From Symbiodinium natans (Eukaryota; Sar; Dinophyceae; Suessiales; Symbiodiniaceae): a DNA stretch of 64,000 bases. Below the pieces are notes generated by a model. It was not told the DNA's origin. It saw nothing but the letters and a program-made list of their open reading frames with translations, and did no database searches. The DNA lies in contig CAJNDS010002150.1 of assembly GCA_905221605.1 (NCBI GenBank), positions 32,501-96,500 of the forward strand. The letters are read 5' to 3'. A program made the position numbers and the translations under genes. Shown piece by piece: positions 1 to 10,181 of the stretch (its first letter is position 1; every line of letters begins with the position of its first letter).

Positions 1-400
1 TTGCCCCAGGTCCCGGATGGCAGCAGGGCCCCAAGTCGTCAGAGATCCATCACCCAGAAAAAAACAGCCCAGGCAGTTTGGACTATTTCCAGGAGGTTCC
101 TTGAAGCTTTAACTCGAGCCTCGCCCACTTGCAGGGCCAGAACACCATTGTCTGGCAAGCCTGCTCCTTGGACAGTGCCCTTGGCCAGTGCGTCTTTGCC
201 GGCAGCCTTCCCTTGCCCACTCCCAGAGCTGTCTGGGCTCTTTGACATGGTGCAACGCCCTTTTGCAACGAGATGAAAGCAGAAGCCATCAACTCCAAAG
301 CTTGAAACGCCGAACAGTTGAACCAACGCCTCTTGCGACATTCAGGCGTCTGTTCACAAGCTGCCCCCGAAGTTCCCGAGGCTCTCAATGCCAAAGTTCG
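1..400 (-). pseudogene. Degenerate 5' copy of RCC1/HERC-like repeat protein
   Basis: Read on the minus strand, this stretch encodes a diverged copy of the N-terminal region of the protein at 873-2392. Shared signatures are G-T-V-Q-G-A-G-L, L-x-L-Q-V-G-E and V-K-A-S-R-N-L. The homologous peptide continues in a different frame near the window edge (L-G-D-G-S-L-T-T-W-G), just after a run of A at 58-64 (T on the minus strand), so a single-base frameshift is likely. The copy runs off the window start, so its C-terminal repeats are not visible. I infer a pseudogene fragment made by tandem duplication of the neighbouring gene. Confidence 0.55.
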
Positions 401-447
401 AAGCTCTAGGCAAGGACGCCGAGCTGGATTCGTCGTCAGGGCTTGGG

Positions 448-556
448 GTTTAGGGTTTAGGGTTTAGGGTTTAGGGTTTAGGGTTTAGGGTTTAGGGTTT
501 AGGGTTTAGGGTTTCGGGTTTCGGGTTTAGGGTTTAGGGTTTAAGGGTTTGGGGTT
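448..556. repeat. Interstitial TTTAGGG array
   Basis: About fourteen near-perfect TTTAGGG units that degrade into TTTCGGG and TTTGGGG at the 3' end. TTTAGGG is the plant- and dinoflagellate-type telomere unit. The array lies between two copies of an RCC1-like sequence, so it is interstitial and not a chromosome end. Confidence 0.95.
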
Positions 557-659
557 GAGGACTGTGGCATTGCGGGGTAGCAGCTCTGATCGCAAGACTT
601 CTTTGCGGATCCTGGAGGTTCCGTGTGCTAATGTACTGCCATGCAAAGCACGTGCCATC

Positions 660-872
660 ACACTGTAGTCAGAGCTCAGCACGAGACTGGAAATGCCATG
701 GCTTCTCTGTTGTCACTGTCGTTTCTGGCATCGTCCCAAATCGCGACATCTGCATGAGCCCGGGCGGACTCTGGCACTTCCCCACCAGCGACATGAAGAA
801 TCGCCAGATCCCCGCAGATCCATCAGCCCAGATCGCAACAAACCACTGCAGAGAAGTGTGCAACTACTGAAC
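660..872 (-). pseudogene. Decayed RCC1-like repeat remnant
   Basis: The minus strand reads F-V-A-I-W-A-D-G-S-A-G-I-W, a worn version of the F-A-A-I-R-A-D-G-S-V-V-T-W-G repeat of the adjacent gene. It lies past the stop codon of that frame. I infer decayed C-terminal repeats, or the repeat end of a neighbouring copy. Between 557 and 660 I see nothing recognisable. Confidence 0.4.
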
Positions 873-2392
873 TTACTGGGCACTGCTGTCACCGTGATGG
901 CCCCAAGTCACCACAGATAAAGCAGCTCGGATCGCAGCAAATGACGCTGAAGAAGCTTGCACGTGCTGAACGTCCTTTAGGTCACCGTGTACGGTACTGC
1001 TGCTATCGCCACCATGCGCAGCACTGCCCCAGGTCACCACAGATCCATCAGCCCGGATCGCAGCAAACGCCTGTACAGAAGCTTGCACCTCTTTCACATT
1101 CTTCAGCTCACCTTGTACAGTACTGCTGTCGCCGCCAGATGCAGCATGGCCCCAGGTCACCACAGATCCATCAGCCCGGATCGCAGCAAACGCCCGAGAA
1201 GAAGCTTGCACCTGCTGCACGTTCTTCAGCTCACCTTGTACCGTACTGCTGTCACCGCCCCATGCAGCATAGCCCCAAGTCACCACAGATCCGTCAGCGC
1301 GGATCGCAGCAAACGCCCTAGAAGCGGCTTGCACCTGCTGCACGTCCTTCAGCTCGCCTTGTACAGCACTGCTGTCGCCGCCAAATGCAGCATGGCCCCA
1401 GGTCACCACAGATCCGTCAGCCCGGATCGCAGCAAACGCCCTAGAAGAAGCTTGCACCTGCAGCACGTTCTTCAGCTCACCTTGCACAGTACTGCTGTCC
1501 CCACCAGACATAGCACTGCCCCAGGTCACCACCGACCCATCAGCCCGGATCGCGGCAAACGCCTGTACAGAAGCTTGCACCTCTTTCACATTCTTCAGCT
1601 CACCTTGTACACTACTGCTGTCGCCGCCAGATGAAGCATCCCCCCACGTCACCACCGACCCATCAGCCCGGATCGCAGCAAACGAATGTGGAGTAGCTTG
1701 CACGTGCTGCACGCCCTTCAGCTCGCCTTGTACAGCACGGCTGTTGCCGCCACATGAAGCATGGCCCCAGGTCACCACAGATCCATCAGCCCGGATCGCG
1801 GCAAACGCATTGGAAGAAGCTTGCACCTGCTGCACGTCCTTCAGCTCACCTTGTACGGCACTGCTGTTACCACCAGACATAGCCCCACAGATCCATCAGC
1901 TCGGATGGCAGCAAACGCCCGCACAGAAGCTTGCACCTGCAGCACGTTCTTCAGCTCACCTTGTACAGTACTGCTGTCACCGCCCCATTCAGCATGGCCC
2001 CAAGTCATCACAGATCCATCACCCAGGAGAGCAGCCCAGGCACTTTTGACTTCTAGTATTTCCCGAAGGTTCCTTGAAGCTTTAACTCGAACCTCGCCCA
2101 CTTGCAGGGTCAGAACATCCTTGTCTTGCAAGCCTGCTCCTTGGACAGTGCCCTCGGCCAGTGCGTCTCCCGAGGCTGTCAGCAGCCTTCCCTTGCCCAC
2201 CCCCAGAGCACTCTGGGCTTTTTGACTCAAGCTATCAATAGAAGCTTCCGGCTCTGTTTCCAAAGTAACACTCCGGCCACTCAGGAGGTGCACATGGACT
2301 GACATCGGCATGGCGCCGCCTGAAACGCAAACGCTCGACTGGGTGCCTCCCAAGTCGCCGCGTCCCTTTGGCACGAACCATACGAAACCCAA
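873..2392 (-). CDS. RCC1/HERC-like repeat protein with N-terminal ubiquitin-like region (frameshifted)
   Basis: Two minus-strand frames belong together. The N-terminal frame (1841-2392) begins with a beta-grasp-like region (S-V-H-V-H-L-L-S-G-R-S-V-T-L-E) and then enters the first repeat. The second frame (873-1880) holds about eight tandem repeats of roughly 39 residues with the core A-F-A-A-I-R-A-D-G-S-V-V-T-W-G and linker V-Q-G-E-L-K-x-V. The A-D-G-x-V-x-x-W-G core is characteristic of RCC1-type beta-propeller repeats; in Symbiodiniaceae such proteins are often labelled HERC-like, although no HECT domain is seen here. The frames are offset by a deletion of about 13 bp near 1880 relative to sister repeats. 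The locus is therefore either a young pseudogene or encodes a truncated protein. Biochemical role unknown. Confidence 0.7.
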
Positions 2393-2795
2393 AAGCCTAT
2401 AGAGCCTGAAGCCCTAAAGCCCTACAACCCTCCTCTGGGGGGATTCCGAACATAGGGGTACCTTATTGAGGTCCTTACTATAAGGGAATCCGGGGGTCGA
2501 TTATAGGGGTCAATGAACAGGCTGAGTTCTTTCAGGACTTGGGATTTCTGGCCGCAGGCGTAGGGTGGCAGAGGCTAACACTGCAGGCGAGTGAACGTGC
2601 ATCTTTTCTTGGCTGAGCACCACTTTCCGAGAGGGATGAGTGCAGGGATGAGTGCAGGAGAAAGCGCAGCACTTTAGCTGCACCTGAGCGTAAAAACCCC
2701 AGAGACCCGAACAGAGAAGGACGCCGTGGAGGCCCGCAATTTGCGAACTTCCAAAATGCCCCGCTTATATTAGCAAAACTTTTGCCGCATCACAT
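2393..2795. other. Non-coding stretch
   Basis: No convincing reading frame. The part around 2430-2515 (GGGGTACCTTATTGAGGTCC and following) weakly resembles the reverse complement of sequence near 38080-38180, possibly an old dispersed element. Confidence 0.4.
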
Positions 2796-2912
2796 GCATA
2801 CATACATACATACATACATACATACATACATACATACATACATACATACATACATACATACATACATACATACATACCTACGTACATACATACATACATA
2901 CATACTTATGTA
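2796..2912. repeat. (CATA)n microsatellite
   Basis: About 27 CATA units, nearly uninterrupted, with a few CCTA/CGTA variants at the 3' end. Confidence 0.95.
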
Positions 2913-2959
2913 CCTACGTGATGCACATGTACATTTACATATACACATGTGCTAGCAGC

Positions 2960-4700
2960 TAGCAAATTTGACTGCAAGGTTTTGGGGGCCCCAGGCACCT
3001 CCGCTACCGGCTGCTTGGCAGGAGCAAGCACGTCCTTGGATGCCGGCTTCGGGAGTTTTGGATTTTGGAGCTGGGGGGTGGGGGGGGGTTAGGGTTTGGG
3101 GGTTAGGGTTTAGGGTTTAGGGTTTAGTGTTTAGGGTTTAGGGTTTGGGGGTTAGGGGTTAGGGGTCAAGGCTTAGGGTTTATAATCGGGTTACGGGGTT
3201 TAGGGGGTTTGGGGTCCAAACTTTAGGGGAACCCTGAACCCCTGCACCCCTAAATTAGAACCCTAAACCTCTGAACTCCTGAACCCTATACCCAAACCCT
3301 AAAACCTAAACCCTAAACCCCAAAACCCCTAAGCCCCTTGGGCCCAGGGGAGTCCAGGAGAGCCTTGAACCGCCCACCCCGACGCCTCCTTGCGCTCGGG
3401 GGCCTCGGCTGGCGAGCCTCTCGGCACGGAGGGCTCCGGTTTGGGGTTTGGGGTTTGGGGTTTGGGGTTTGGGGTTTAGGGTTTAGGGTTTAGGGTTTAG
3501 GGTTTGGGGTTTGGGGTTTAGGGTGTGGGGTTTCGGGTTTAGGGTTTGGGGTTTAGGGTTGAGGGTTGAGGATTGAGGGTTGAGGGTTGAGGGTTTAGGG
3601 TTTGGGGTTTGGGGTTTGGGGTTGAGGGTTGAGAGGAAGCTTAGTCGGACACCTTCGTCCCCATGTCCCTGACTCCGACAGCCGCTGCGGAGCCTCTCTG
3701 CTCGTTGAACCAGGGCACCACCACGGTGAGAACTGCACAGGGGCGCATGGGTGCTCGGGCTACCGTCCGCACTTGGGATGCTGCCCCTTACACTAACAGT
3801 CCTCAGTAGGGATTCTAGTACTCAACTTACAATCCCTGTTGAGGAATGTTAGAGTAAAGGGGAACATCCCGATTCTGCACTTTGAGGAACCGAAGCATCA
3901 GCTCGCGAGCGTCCTTGCTAAAGTCTAGGCCGCAGGTGGAGAGACACGAAGCCCGAAACCTTCAACCACTGCCGCCTACGCCGATCAGGAGGATGAGCCC
4001 AGCCTTTCCAAAGAGAGAGAGAACTCTCTGGGGGGACTCCCAGGAGTCTAGGGCTCCCTGAATTGGGGTCCCCTTTCGGGCTCCGATGTTTGTGCGTCGC
4101 CTTAAGGCCCCACTCTCGGCTAGGCATCCTGGCTCAGACTTCAACCCTGAGGCCCCCTTGAACCTTATATGCGCCCGATATGCGCCCTATAAGAACCCCT
4201 AAGCTTCCCTTGAACCCCCTCAAACCCGAGACCCTTTAGACCCACCCATTGGGGTCTGCACTTCAGTTTAATTTCAGCTGAAAGCGCAGTAACAACGGCA
4301 ATAATCGTTCTGCTCGTAATAACACCAAGAAAAATAATCACTATACTAGTAATACAAGTAGTAACAGTAATTGCAACAATACTGACAGAACTTTTCGTCA
4401 CAATAGTAACACTCGTAGTGATTAGCAATGCTTGGTAGCAGCTAGTACTAGTAGTCATAATGGGAATAGCCGTAAGAAAACGTAAAACTCTTTAGATAAA
4501 CATATATATAGCAAAAGAAAGAAGAACAACTCAGATTAACCTGTATAAAACAAAAAAACACCGTTCACAGCCGTAGGGCGGCACCTGCACTCGAAGGCCT
4601 AGGGGAGCATCGCGTTGGAGCTCCGCAACGAGGTCCTGGAGCTGAAGCCTGTCCCGCGCGCGGTTCCGGGGGCGCGCTGAGTGGGCTCTCTTAAGACTCA
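2960..4700 (-). other. TTTAGGG-rich region with exon-like islands
   Basis: Variant TTTAGGG/TTTGGGG arrays occupy about 3088-3330 and 3438-3632. Between them are GC-rich islands open on the minus strand: 2965-3060 (Pro/Ala/Lys-rich), 3345-3440 (Pro/Glu-rich), 3650-3740 (hydrophobic stretch, then G-V-R-D-M-G-T-K-V-S-D and a stop) and 4590-4680 (coiled-coil-like L-Q-L-Q-D-L-V-A-E-L-Q). They resemble short exons separated by repeat-filled introns, but nothing matches a family I know. From 3900 to 4560 I see no gene. Confidence 0.3.
3775..3870. mobile_element. Hairpin MITE with about 40 bp inverted arms
   Basis: The left arm 3775-3814 (GGGATGCTGCCCCTTACACT...) pairs with the right arm 3831-3870 with few mismatches, around a loop of about 16 bases. 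No coding capacity. The size and form match a miniature inverted-repeat element. Confidence 0.7.
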
Positions 4701-4740
4701 AGGAGACTCGGGGTTGGGGGGGGGGGGCTGGGCTGTTTTT

Positions 4741-5140
4741 TCCGGGTTTAGGTTCAGGGTTTAGGGTTTAGGGTTTAGGGTTTAGGGTTAAGGGTTAAGA
4801 GGGTTAGGGTTTAAAGCTCTAGCGACACGTATGAAATGTTAGGGTCGATCGTTCTAGGGCTGAGGTCTCGGGATGTCAATCGCATTAGGTCCCTGAGCGC
4901 GTTTCCTAGTATCCCCCAAACAAGGCGATAGCTGGAAGTAACCCTAAAACCCTAAACCCTAAGCCCTGAACCCTAAACCCTAAACCCCAAACTCTAAGCC
5001 CTGTTTCGAGTTCCAGCCCTCCTTGTATCTCTCCATGAACCTACCCTAAACCCTAAACCCTAAACCCTAAACCCTAAACCCTAAACCCTAAACCCTAAAC
5101 CCTAAACCCTAAACCTAAACCCTAAACCCTAAACCCTGTC
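4741..5140. repeat. TTTAGGG array facing CCCTAAA arrays
   Basis: TTTAGGG units at 4742-4815 are followed by CCCTAAA units at about 4943-5002 and 5041-5138, so the strand orientation flips. The spacer 4816-4942 has no visible gene. Confidence 0.95.
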
Positions 5141-5479
5141 CATGAACCTTCAAAGCGGCCATTCCGAGCCTTCAGAGCCCCTTCCTGCGAACAAACCGCC
5201 ATGAATCCTCTGAGAATCCCCTTCATGAAAAAGAAGAAACAATTATATTTATAGTAAAAGTAGAAACTAGAAGAGGGATGGCCCGAAAGCATCGATTTGC
5301 CGTGCGTTGACTCCATGCACTTGATTCTTTGTAATCGAACTGTATGCACTTGGAGAAATGTATGCCCTTACATGGTTGCATAGTCACTTGTACACTGCAC
5401 TTGTATGCACTGGAACCGCATGGCATTCAAGTGTGTGGAGTTGAATGCCATGCACTTGTGGTCAACTCTGTAGACTTTT
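5141..5479. other. No recognised gene
   Basis: Contains scattered TGCACTTG and ATGCACTT words (5324-5460), reminiscent of the 14-bp array at 30.5 kb. No supported reading frame. Confidence 0.3.
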
Positions 5480-5850
5480 CATCGGCGTTGAAGACAACGC
5501 CGAGCTCCAGCGGCCGGTCGCGGCACGCACCTGCGCCGGTGCAAGGAAAGAAGCAGAAACCACACAAGCACAAAAACAGACAAAAGAGGTGGAGTCTAAG
5601 TAAGGGCCGTGCATGTTGGTCGCCATGGAATACCTGCGCGCAGAAAACAGCTTTACTTGCAAGTCGGTCGACAAAGGTGCCAATCGTCCCGGGCGGTCCT
5701 AGCTGCATTTTCACACACGCGTGCGTCGCACCGTCATATTAAACAGAGGTGGCCGCGCCGTCGTACTTTCGCAAGACAGCGTCCGTTTGGGGAACCCACA
5801 TGTGTATTTGTCTGACATGTGGCACCCGCGCTCCGAATTGACACGCTGCC
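5480..5850 (-). mobile_element. Dispersed repeat, copy 1, with intron-like core
   Basis: On the minus strand the core 5531-5633 starts GGTATTCC after CGCGCA and ends in a pyrimidine-rich tract (TCTTTTGTCTGTTTTTGTGC and on) followed by GGCGCAG. It therefore has GT...AG ends and a GCGCAGGT word at both borders, like a target duplication. Homologous cores lie at 14858-14965, 14966-15072 and 16055-16189. Flanking sequence is also shared and includes the 17-bp motif at 5767. I infer an introner-like element; no protein is encoded. Confidence 0.6.
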
Positions 5851-5976
5851 TTGCAGAGGCTAACCTTTTCATCGCAAGCGCGCCGTCGACTTGAAATCAT
5901 GTGCGCCAGCTTCCCACTCCGGGTCGCGTCGCGCTTCCCTCTCCATTCCGGATTGACGTTACTACTTACTACAAAG

Positions 5977-6726
5977 CTACTCAGCAACTTCGAACTGAAA
6001 GGACAGCTCAACTGGCTTGGTCCAGCCCAGCATGGACCTTGGCCGCCCTCCCACCGACACGGGCATCTTGAAAGCCTTGACGTCCAGGACCACCCAGCCG
6101 AAAAACCGCTTAGCACCCGAGGACCACCAATCGAATGGACTGTCGACCTCGATGAGCGTATCCTGCCTGTGAGAGTCGAAGTCCCGATCGTCCAAGAACT
6201 CGGTCGCCCCAGCAAAGGTGATGATGCCCAGGACCTGAGCCCGTGAAGGAGGAGGGCCAATCTCCGTGTCCACGATGGCACCCTTGGTGGACCCGGCGCC
6301 GACGGTCTCTATGAGGAAGAGCTGCTCGCCCTCCGAAAAGCACTGGTAGTGACCGAGGGCGTACTTCCTCACCTCCATCTTTTTGCGCCCAAGCATCAAC
6401 AGCCGACTCCATGGGTACTGGACATTGAGGCCGCAAAGCGAGAGGCGCTGAGTCGACAAAAAAACTTCATTGGACACCGAAGCAGGCAAGTTAGGATCTT
6501 TCAGCCGTGCTGCGCGAGCGACCAACTCGGCCGCCGTGCCGCATTCTCGCATGGATTTCAAGTCTGCAAGAGCTTTCCTTCTGCTGTCACGCAGCGGACC
6601 TCTGATCGAAGTGTCCTTCTCCTCGCAGATGCGGATGTGCGCAAAATGCGCTCGCCAGCCATATCCATGCTTCTCCACGATCCCGCGCTGGCTAAGTTCC
6701 TGTGACTTTCTACCGAGACCCGCCAT
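5977..6726 (-). CDS. ASCH/PUA-like domain protein
   Basis: A 249-residue frame. Residues about 103-120 read P-W-S-R-L-L-M-L-G-R-K-K-M-E-V-R, the pattern opening ASCH domains (PUA-like fold, RNA or modified-base binding). It continues with E-G-E-Q-L-F-L-I and a later strand A-Q-V-L-G-I-I-T-F. The N-terminal 60 residues carry W-R-A-H-F and an R-G-P-L-R-D-S-R-R-K-A motif, which recurs in dinoflagellate proteins and may be a small DNA-binding module. The frame ends in a clean stop at 5977. RNA or nucleotide binding is inferred from fold only; no catalytic residues can be assigned. The start Met is not backed by any signal and the gene may have more exons upstream. Confidence 0.6.
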   Translation of the reverse strand: MAGLGRKSQELSQRGIVEKHGYGWRAHFAHIRICEEKDTSIRGPLRDSRRKALADLKSMRECGTAAELVARAARLKDPNLPASVSNEVFLSTQRLSLCGLNVQYPWSRLLMLGRKKMEVRKYALGHYQCFSEGEQLFLIETVGAGSTKGAIVDTEIGPPPSRAQVLGIITFAGATEFLDDRDFDSHRQDTLIEVDSPFDWWSSGAKRFFGWVVLDVKAFKMPVSVGGRPRSMLGWTKPVELSFQFEVAE

Positions 6727-6789
6727 GCTGCAACTTCACACCTGCCTCGAGCCAAGGTAGAGATCACAACAAAACTCTGAGCGCAGGAG

Positions 6790-6840
6790 AAGATCCACAA
6801 CACCGTCCCCAAGTTGTTTGCGAGGATTTCAAAGCTCCAT
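6790..6840 (+). repeat. Stray unit related to the 28-29 kb minisatellite
   Basis: ACACCGTCCCCAAGTTGTTT plus the following GCGAGGATTTC is shared with the start of each higher-order unit in the 42-bp array at 28.1-29.4 kb, about 21 kb away. Confidence 0.7.
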
Positions 6841-7028
6841 GCGCTCGGGCCATCCCTCTAGAAGCACGCATGCGTGTAGAGCATCCGATGGAATGTGTGA
6901 CGGCGCATATGTGTGCATGTTGAGGCGCAGGCAGGAGGCCAAGCAGCTTTGCATTTTATATCTTGGGCTGGTACACGCGAAAGACCCTTTCGCAAGACAG
7001 CGTTGAGGGGAGTAAGCAAGGGTTCAAA

Positions 7029-7751
7029 CTAGCGAGAGTTCTGCAGGCGGTGCAAAGCCAAGAGAGCATAATCTCTGCATTTCCACGGTTGCAGAGCTCT
7101 CTGAGCCGACAAGATGCAGTCCACAGCTTCATCTGCGCTGCATTGGCCGTCCAGCACCAGCCAAGCGCAGAGGGCAGCAGGACTGCGATTAATGCCACCG
7201 AAGCAATGGAAGAGCACGTTGAACTCCTCGCTCGCCTGTTGGCACTGCTCGCGCAGAGTGCGCAAAGTCTGAGCCATGTCTGTCCAAGCCTGGGCGCACC
7301 GCTCTGCGCTCTCGAAGAACCAGGAAGCATCCCGGTTGCATTTGATTCTGGGGTCGTCCAATTCAACTTGGACGTGCCGCACACCAGAGCGGGAAAAGTG
7401 CTCGCGCCAGTCTTGGGGAGCCCCCCTGACTCGCAGCTCAGCTGGCCGGCACACGCTCACCACAACCGTCACAGAAGTGTTGGTGCTGACCTCGACGTGG
7501 AAGATGTCGGCAGCCGAGCGCACGCTGCCCAGCAAGCAGCTCTCACCAGGCTTCGCAGACCGCACCACCACGGCATCGAGAGGCCAGTCGGAGATGTCGC
7601 CCAGGTTGTAGGAAGCTCTCCAAACAGTATAGTCCATGTCTGACCAAGGTCCCTCATTGTATTTTGTGGAGATGTCGAGCTGCCTCTGTCGAATCCAGCA
7701 CATCTCCGCGTCGGACATTGTCGGCCCAGAAGACGTCAGCGAGGACTCCAT
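7029..7751 (-). CDS. Dual-specificity protein phosphatase-like
   Basis: A 240-residue frame. Residues about 181-190 read F-H-C-F-G-G-I-N-R-S, matching the cysteine-phosphatase P-loop H-C-x5-R-S, with Cys as nucleophile and Arg for phosphate binding. An upstream V-E-L-D-D (residue about 132) is placed where the general-acid Asp is expected. After the P-loop, P-A-A-L-C-A-W-L and A-V-D-C-I resemble the usual DSP helices. The first 90 residues match nothing I know. Likely a cytosolic protein phosphatase; substrate unknown. All key residues appear present. The first ATG (7751) precedes a second possible start, M-S-D-A, at 7718. Confidence 0.75.
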   Translation of the reverse strand: MESSLTSSGPTMSDAEMCWIRQRQLDISTKYNEGPWSDMDYTVWRASYNLGDISDWPLDAVVVRSAKPGESCLLGSVRSAADIFHVEVSTNTSVTVVVSVCRPAELRVRGAPQDWREHFSRSGVRHVQVELDDPRIKCNRDASWFFESAERCAQAWTDMAQTLRTLREQCQQASEEFNVLFHCFGGINRSPAALCAWLVLDGQCSADEAVDCILSAQRALQPWKCRDYALLALHRLQNSR

Positions 7752-8255
7752 GCATATGCAGAAAGCAGCAAGGAGGTTTCACTGCAGACCGCTCGTCGGG
7801 CCAAAACTAGCTTTTCGAGCCAAAGCCAGCAGCGCAGCCAGGTCTGCGGGTTTAGGGTATCTTGTTCAGAAGAGTGAGGGGCTGAGGTTCTGGGGTTCGG
7901 GCAGAACAATGTCAGAATGACATTCCCACACAGACAGACACAAAACCACGTCATCGACTGGCCTAAAGCTCGGGATGTCTCCCATCCACGGTCAATGTCA
8001 AAGGCGAAGAGAAGTTGAGGTCAAGAAGAAGGCTACAGAAGAAGCACTGTTTCAGTCCTGCGCTCTAGTGAGAAACGAACTTGCCCAGTCCCGCGGGCTG
8101 CATCCCCACACCTCCGCAAGACGGCGTCCATGCGGTTCCGCAGCCGCGCATCTTCGCAACAGAGCGGCCACGCGGTTCCACGGTCGCGCTACATGTGTGC
8201 GGTGGCGTGAAACACACGTAGCCGCTCAGACCGCCGGGATACGTCAGCACCGCCC

Positions 8256-8531
8256 CTAGTCATCATGCCGATGAGCAGCCTCAGATGAAAGATGCGGGAG
8301 AGACCTCAAGGCAGACATTCGCACATCTTCCTCGTTGTACCAATCCACAATGCAACGTGCGCAATAGTGCGCCTGATGTCCATACTTCGTTCTCATGCAC
8401 GGACGGTCGTGCATCTCGCAGGAGAAAGTACAACTGCCTCTTCGCGGCGGGCAAAGATTCCCCATTGCGGCAAGGAGCAAAAGGGCGCGGTCACCTAAGC
8501 AAACGTCGCAAAAAGGTGCTGCGGCGCCCAC
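8256..8531 (-). CDS. Cys/His-rich small protein or exon
   Basis: A 91-residue frame with C-D-V-C-L-G-D near the start and C-M-R-T-K-Y-G-H-Q-A-H-Y-C-A-R-C further on, spacing compatible with a zinc-binding module. A terminal exon of a longer gene is as likely as a complete small gene. No family recognised. Confidence 0.35.
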   Translation of the reverse strand: MGAAAPFCDVCLGDRALLLLAAMGNLCPPRRGSCTFSCEMHDRPCMRTKYGHQAHYCARCIVDWYNEEDVRMSALRSLPHLSSEAAHRHDD

Positions 8532-8699
8532 ACGAATGCACGCATGTCACCATGCACTCAGACATCATGCCAACGTGTGAGTTGTGTCAAGTGAGTCCAA
8601 GGAGACATGCCATGTCATTCTCAGTCCAGGGAGACACGCAGTCTTTTTAGCAGGAGCTGCGAGAGTGTGCGCATGCCCACAGGCGCTGCAGGCGCTGAC

Positions 8700-9045
8700 T
8701 GACCTGTCCAGGGCGAGCCTTCCGCCGTGTCCGGCGCCGGCGCACCTTCCGCAAGACAGCGTCGGGCGCGCGGCGCCGGGGTCAGGCTCCGGCAAATAAA
8801 CATCCGCAAAACTGGACCCTAGAGTCTCGAGTGCTGTCTAGGGCGAGGCTTCCGCCGTGTCCAGCGCCGGCGCACCTTTCGCAAGACAGCGTCGTGTGCG
8901 CAGCACCGGGGACGGGCTCCGGCAAATAGACATCCGCAAAACTGGACCCTAGAGTCTCGAGTGAAACATGTCTATAGGGCGAGGCTTCCGCCGTGTCCAG
9001 CGCCGGCGCACCTTTCGCAAGACAGCGTCGCGCGCGCAGCAGCGG
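8700..9045. repeat. Three tandem units of about 131-136 bp around the 17-bp motif
   Basis: CTTCCGCCGTGTCC(G/A)GCGCC, GGCGCACCTT(T/C)CGCAAGACA and GGCTCCGGCAAATA recur at about 8718, 8849 and 8986. Each unit carries one copy of the 17-bp motif at 8747, 8877 and 9013. The first two units are followed by the shared sequence CATCCGCAAAACTGGACCCT. Confidence 0.85.
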
Positions 9046-9053
9046 GGACGGGC

Positions 9054-10088
9054 TCAGGCAACGTCCCAGGCTGCGCACTTCACCTTCGTCGGCGTCTCCT
9101 CGATGAGACTGGTGGCCGGGCGCTTGTTGCTCTGCAGCGTCGGCTCCCCCGCGAGCAAGTCCCAGACCATGGCGCGCTCTGTCTCCAGGTTGCGAACTTG
9201 AGCCTCCATCGCCCGGGACATCCACTCCACGTGCAAGACCACAGCGTCCGTGGCCTCGTTCCTGAGTACGCGTCCCACCAAAAACCGTGGTTGGCCGTCT
9301 GCCATGTTGAAGAGGTGACAGCTGGTGAAGTGACAAAAGGCCTCGATCGCGAATGGCTGGGCGCCGTCCATGTGTGGGTACGAAAAGACCTGCTGGTGCT
9401 TGGTGACCAAATGCTTCTCGCCGCCAATGTCCACCTCGTCCATGGACGGCTCGTCCTTGGCGAAGGCCAGCAGCGTCACGCACTCCGCGAACACGGAACC
9501 GCGCGTGAAGAAGGTCCCGAGGTCCGAGCAGGACAAGTCTGAGAACAGACTCTGCACAGGCAGGACCGCGCCATCCCTCATTTCATTTACCAGGCGCGTC
9601 ACCTTCTTGACCATGGGACGCGCGCGCTCATCGTAAGCTTCTCCGAAGGAAGGACGAGCTGCTAAGATCTGAAATTGCGTCGGAGCACTTGCGGATGCCT
9701 GCGAAGCTTGCGAGGACTGCAGCAAAGCGCCGCGGGGCTGCCCCAGCCGCTGTGAAGTACCCAAGCGAGCATCGAAGGGCCCCTTGAAGCAAAGCGCCTG
9801 CGGGCCCTTGTCCCGAAGCAACTGGGCCAGCGCCTGCTCGTCCGCGACCCGGGCCAGCACTGCGAGCTCCGCTCCTCCCACCAGGACATTGTCCAGCTGC
9901 CCCGTCCAATCCGCCACGTGCACGGTGGCCAGCACGCGAGCAGCCTCTGCGGGCTCCGTCTGGCAGCCACTGGTGTCAGCACGCTTGCACTTGCCGCTGA
10001 CGTCATCAATCTTGGTCTGACAGTGTCTACACGGGGTGTAGACCGGATCTCCAAGCACGTTGACCAGCCAAATGCTGTGCATCGCCAC
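9054..10088 (-). CDS. Replication protein A C-terminal-like OB-fold protein
   Basis: A 344-residue frame. Near the N-terminus Y-T-P-C-R-H-C-Q and then C-K-R-A-D-T-S-G-C form a four-Cys zinc ribbon, followed by A-T-V-H-V-A-D-W-T-G-Q-L-D-N. This is the arrangement of the RPA large-subunit C-terminal domain (zinc ribbon set in an OB fold, then a v-x-D-x-T-G strand). The rest, with V-R-N-L-E-T-E-R-A near the end, is not recognised. It lies just downstream of the OB-fold frame at 10182-11120 and may be the second half of the same gene. RPA-like genes are carried by many plant Helitrons, so this may be Helitron cargo from the element at 16-26 kb; a host gene is the alternative. Confidence 0.6.
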   Translation of the reverse strand: MAMHSIWLVNVLGDPVYTPCRHCQTKIDDVSGKCKRADTSGCQTEPAEAARVLATVHVADWTGQLDNVLVGGAELAVLARVADEQALAQLLRDKGPQALCFKGPFDARLGTSQRLGQPRGALLQSSQASQASASAPTQFQILAARPSFGEAYDERARPMVKKVTRLVNEMRDGAVLPVQSLFSDLSCSDLGTFFTRGSVFAECVTLLAFAKDEPSMDEVDIGGEKHLVTKHQQVFSYPHMDGAQPFAIEAFCHFTSCHLFNMADGQPRFLVGRVLRNEATDAVVLHVEWMSRAMEAQVRNLETERAMVWDLLAGEPTLQSNKRPATSLIEETPTKVKCAAWDVA

Positions 10089-10181
10089 TTCGACTTTTTC
10101 CTCTGCGAGCGAAGCTGTGATGCAAAATTAAGGAAGCAAACAAAAAATAAAATCACACCTTCAGGCTTCAGGCTTTAGGGT

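Noticed and set aside
8700-9045. Regularly spaced direct repeats that might be a CRISPR array
   Set aside because: Whole 131-136 bp units are duplicated, including what would be the spacers.
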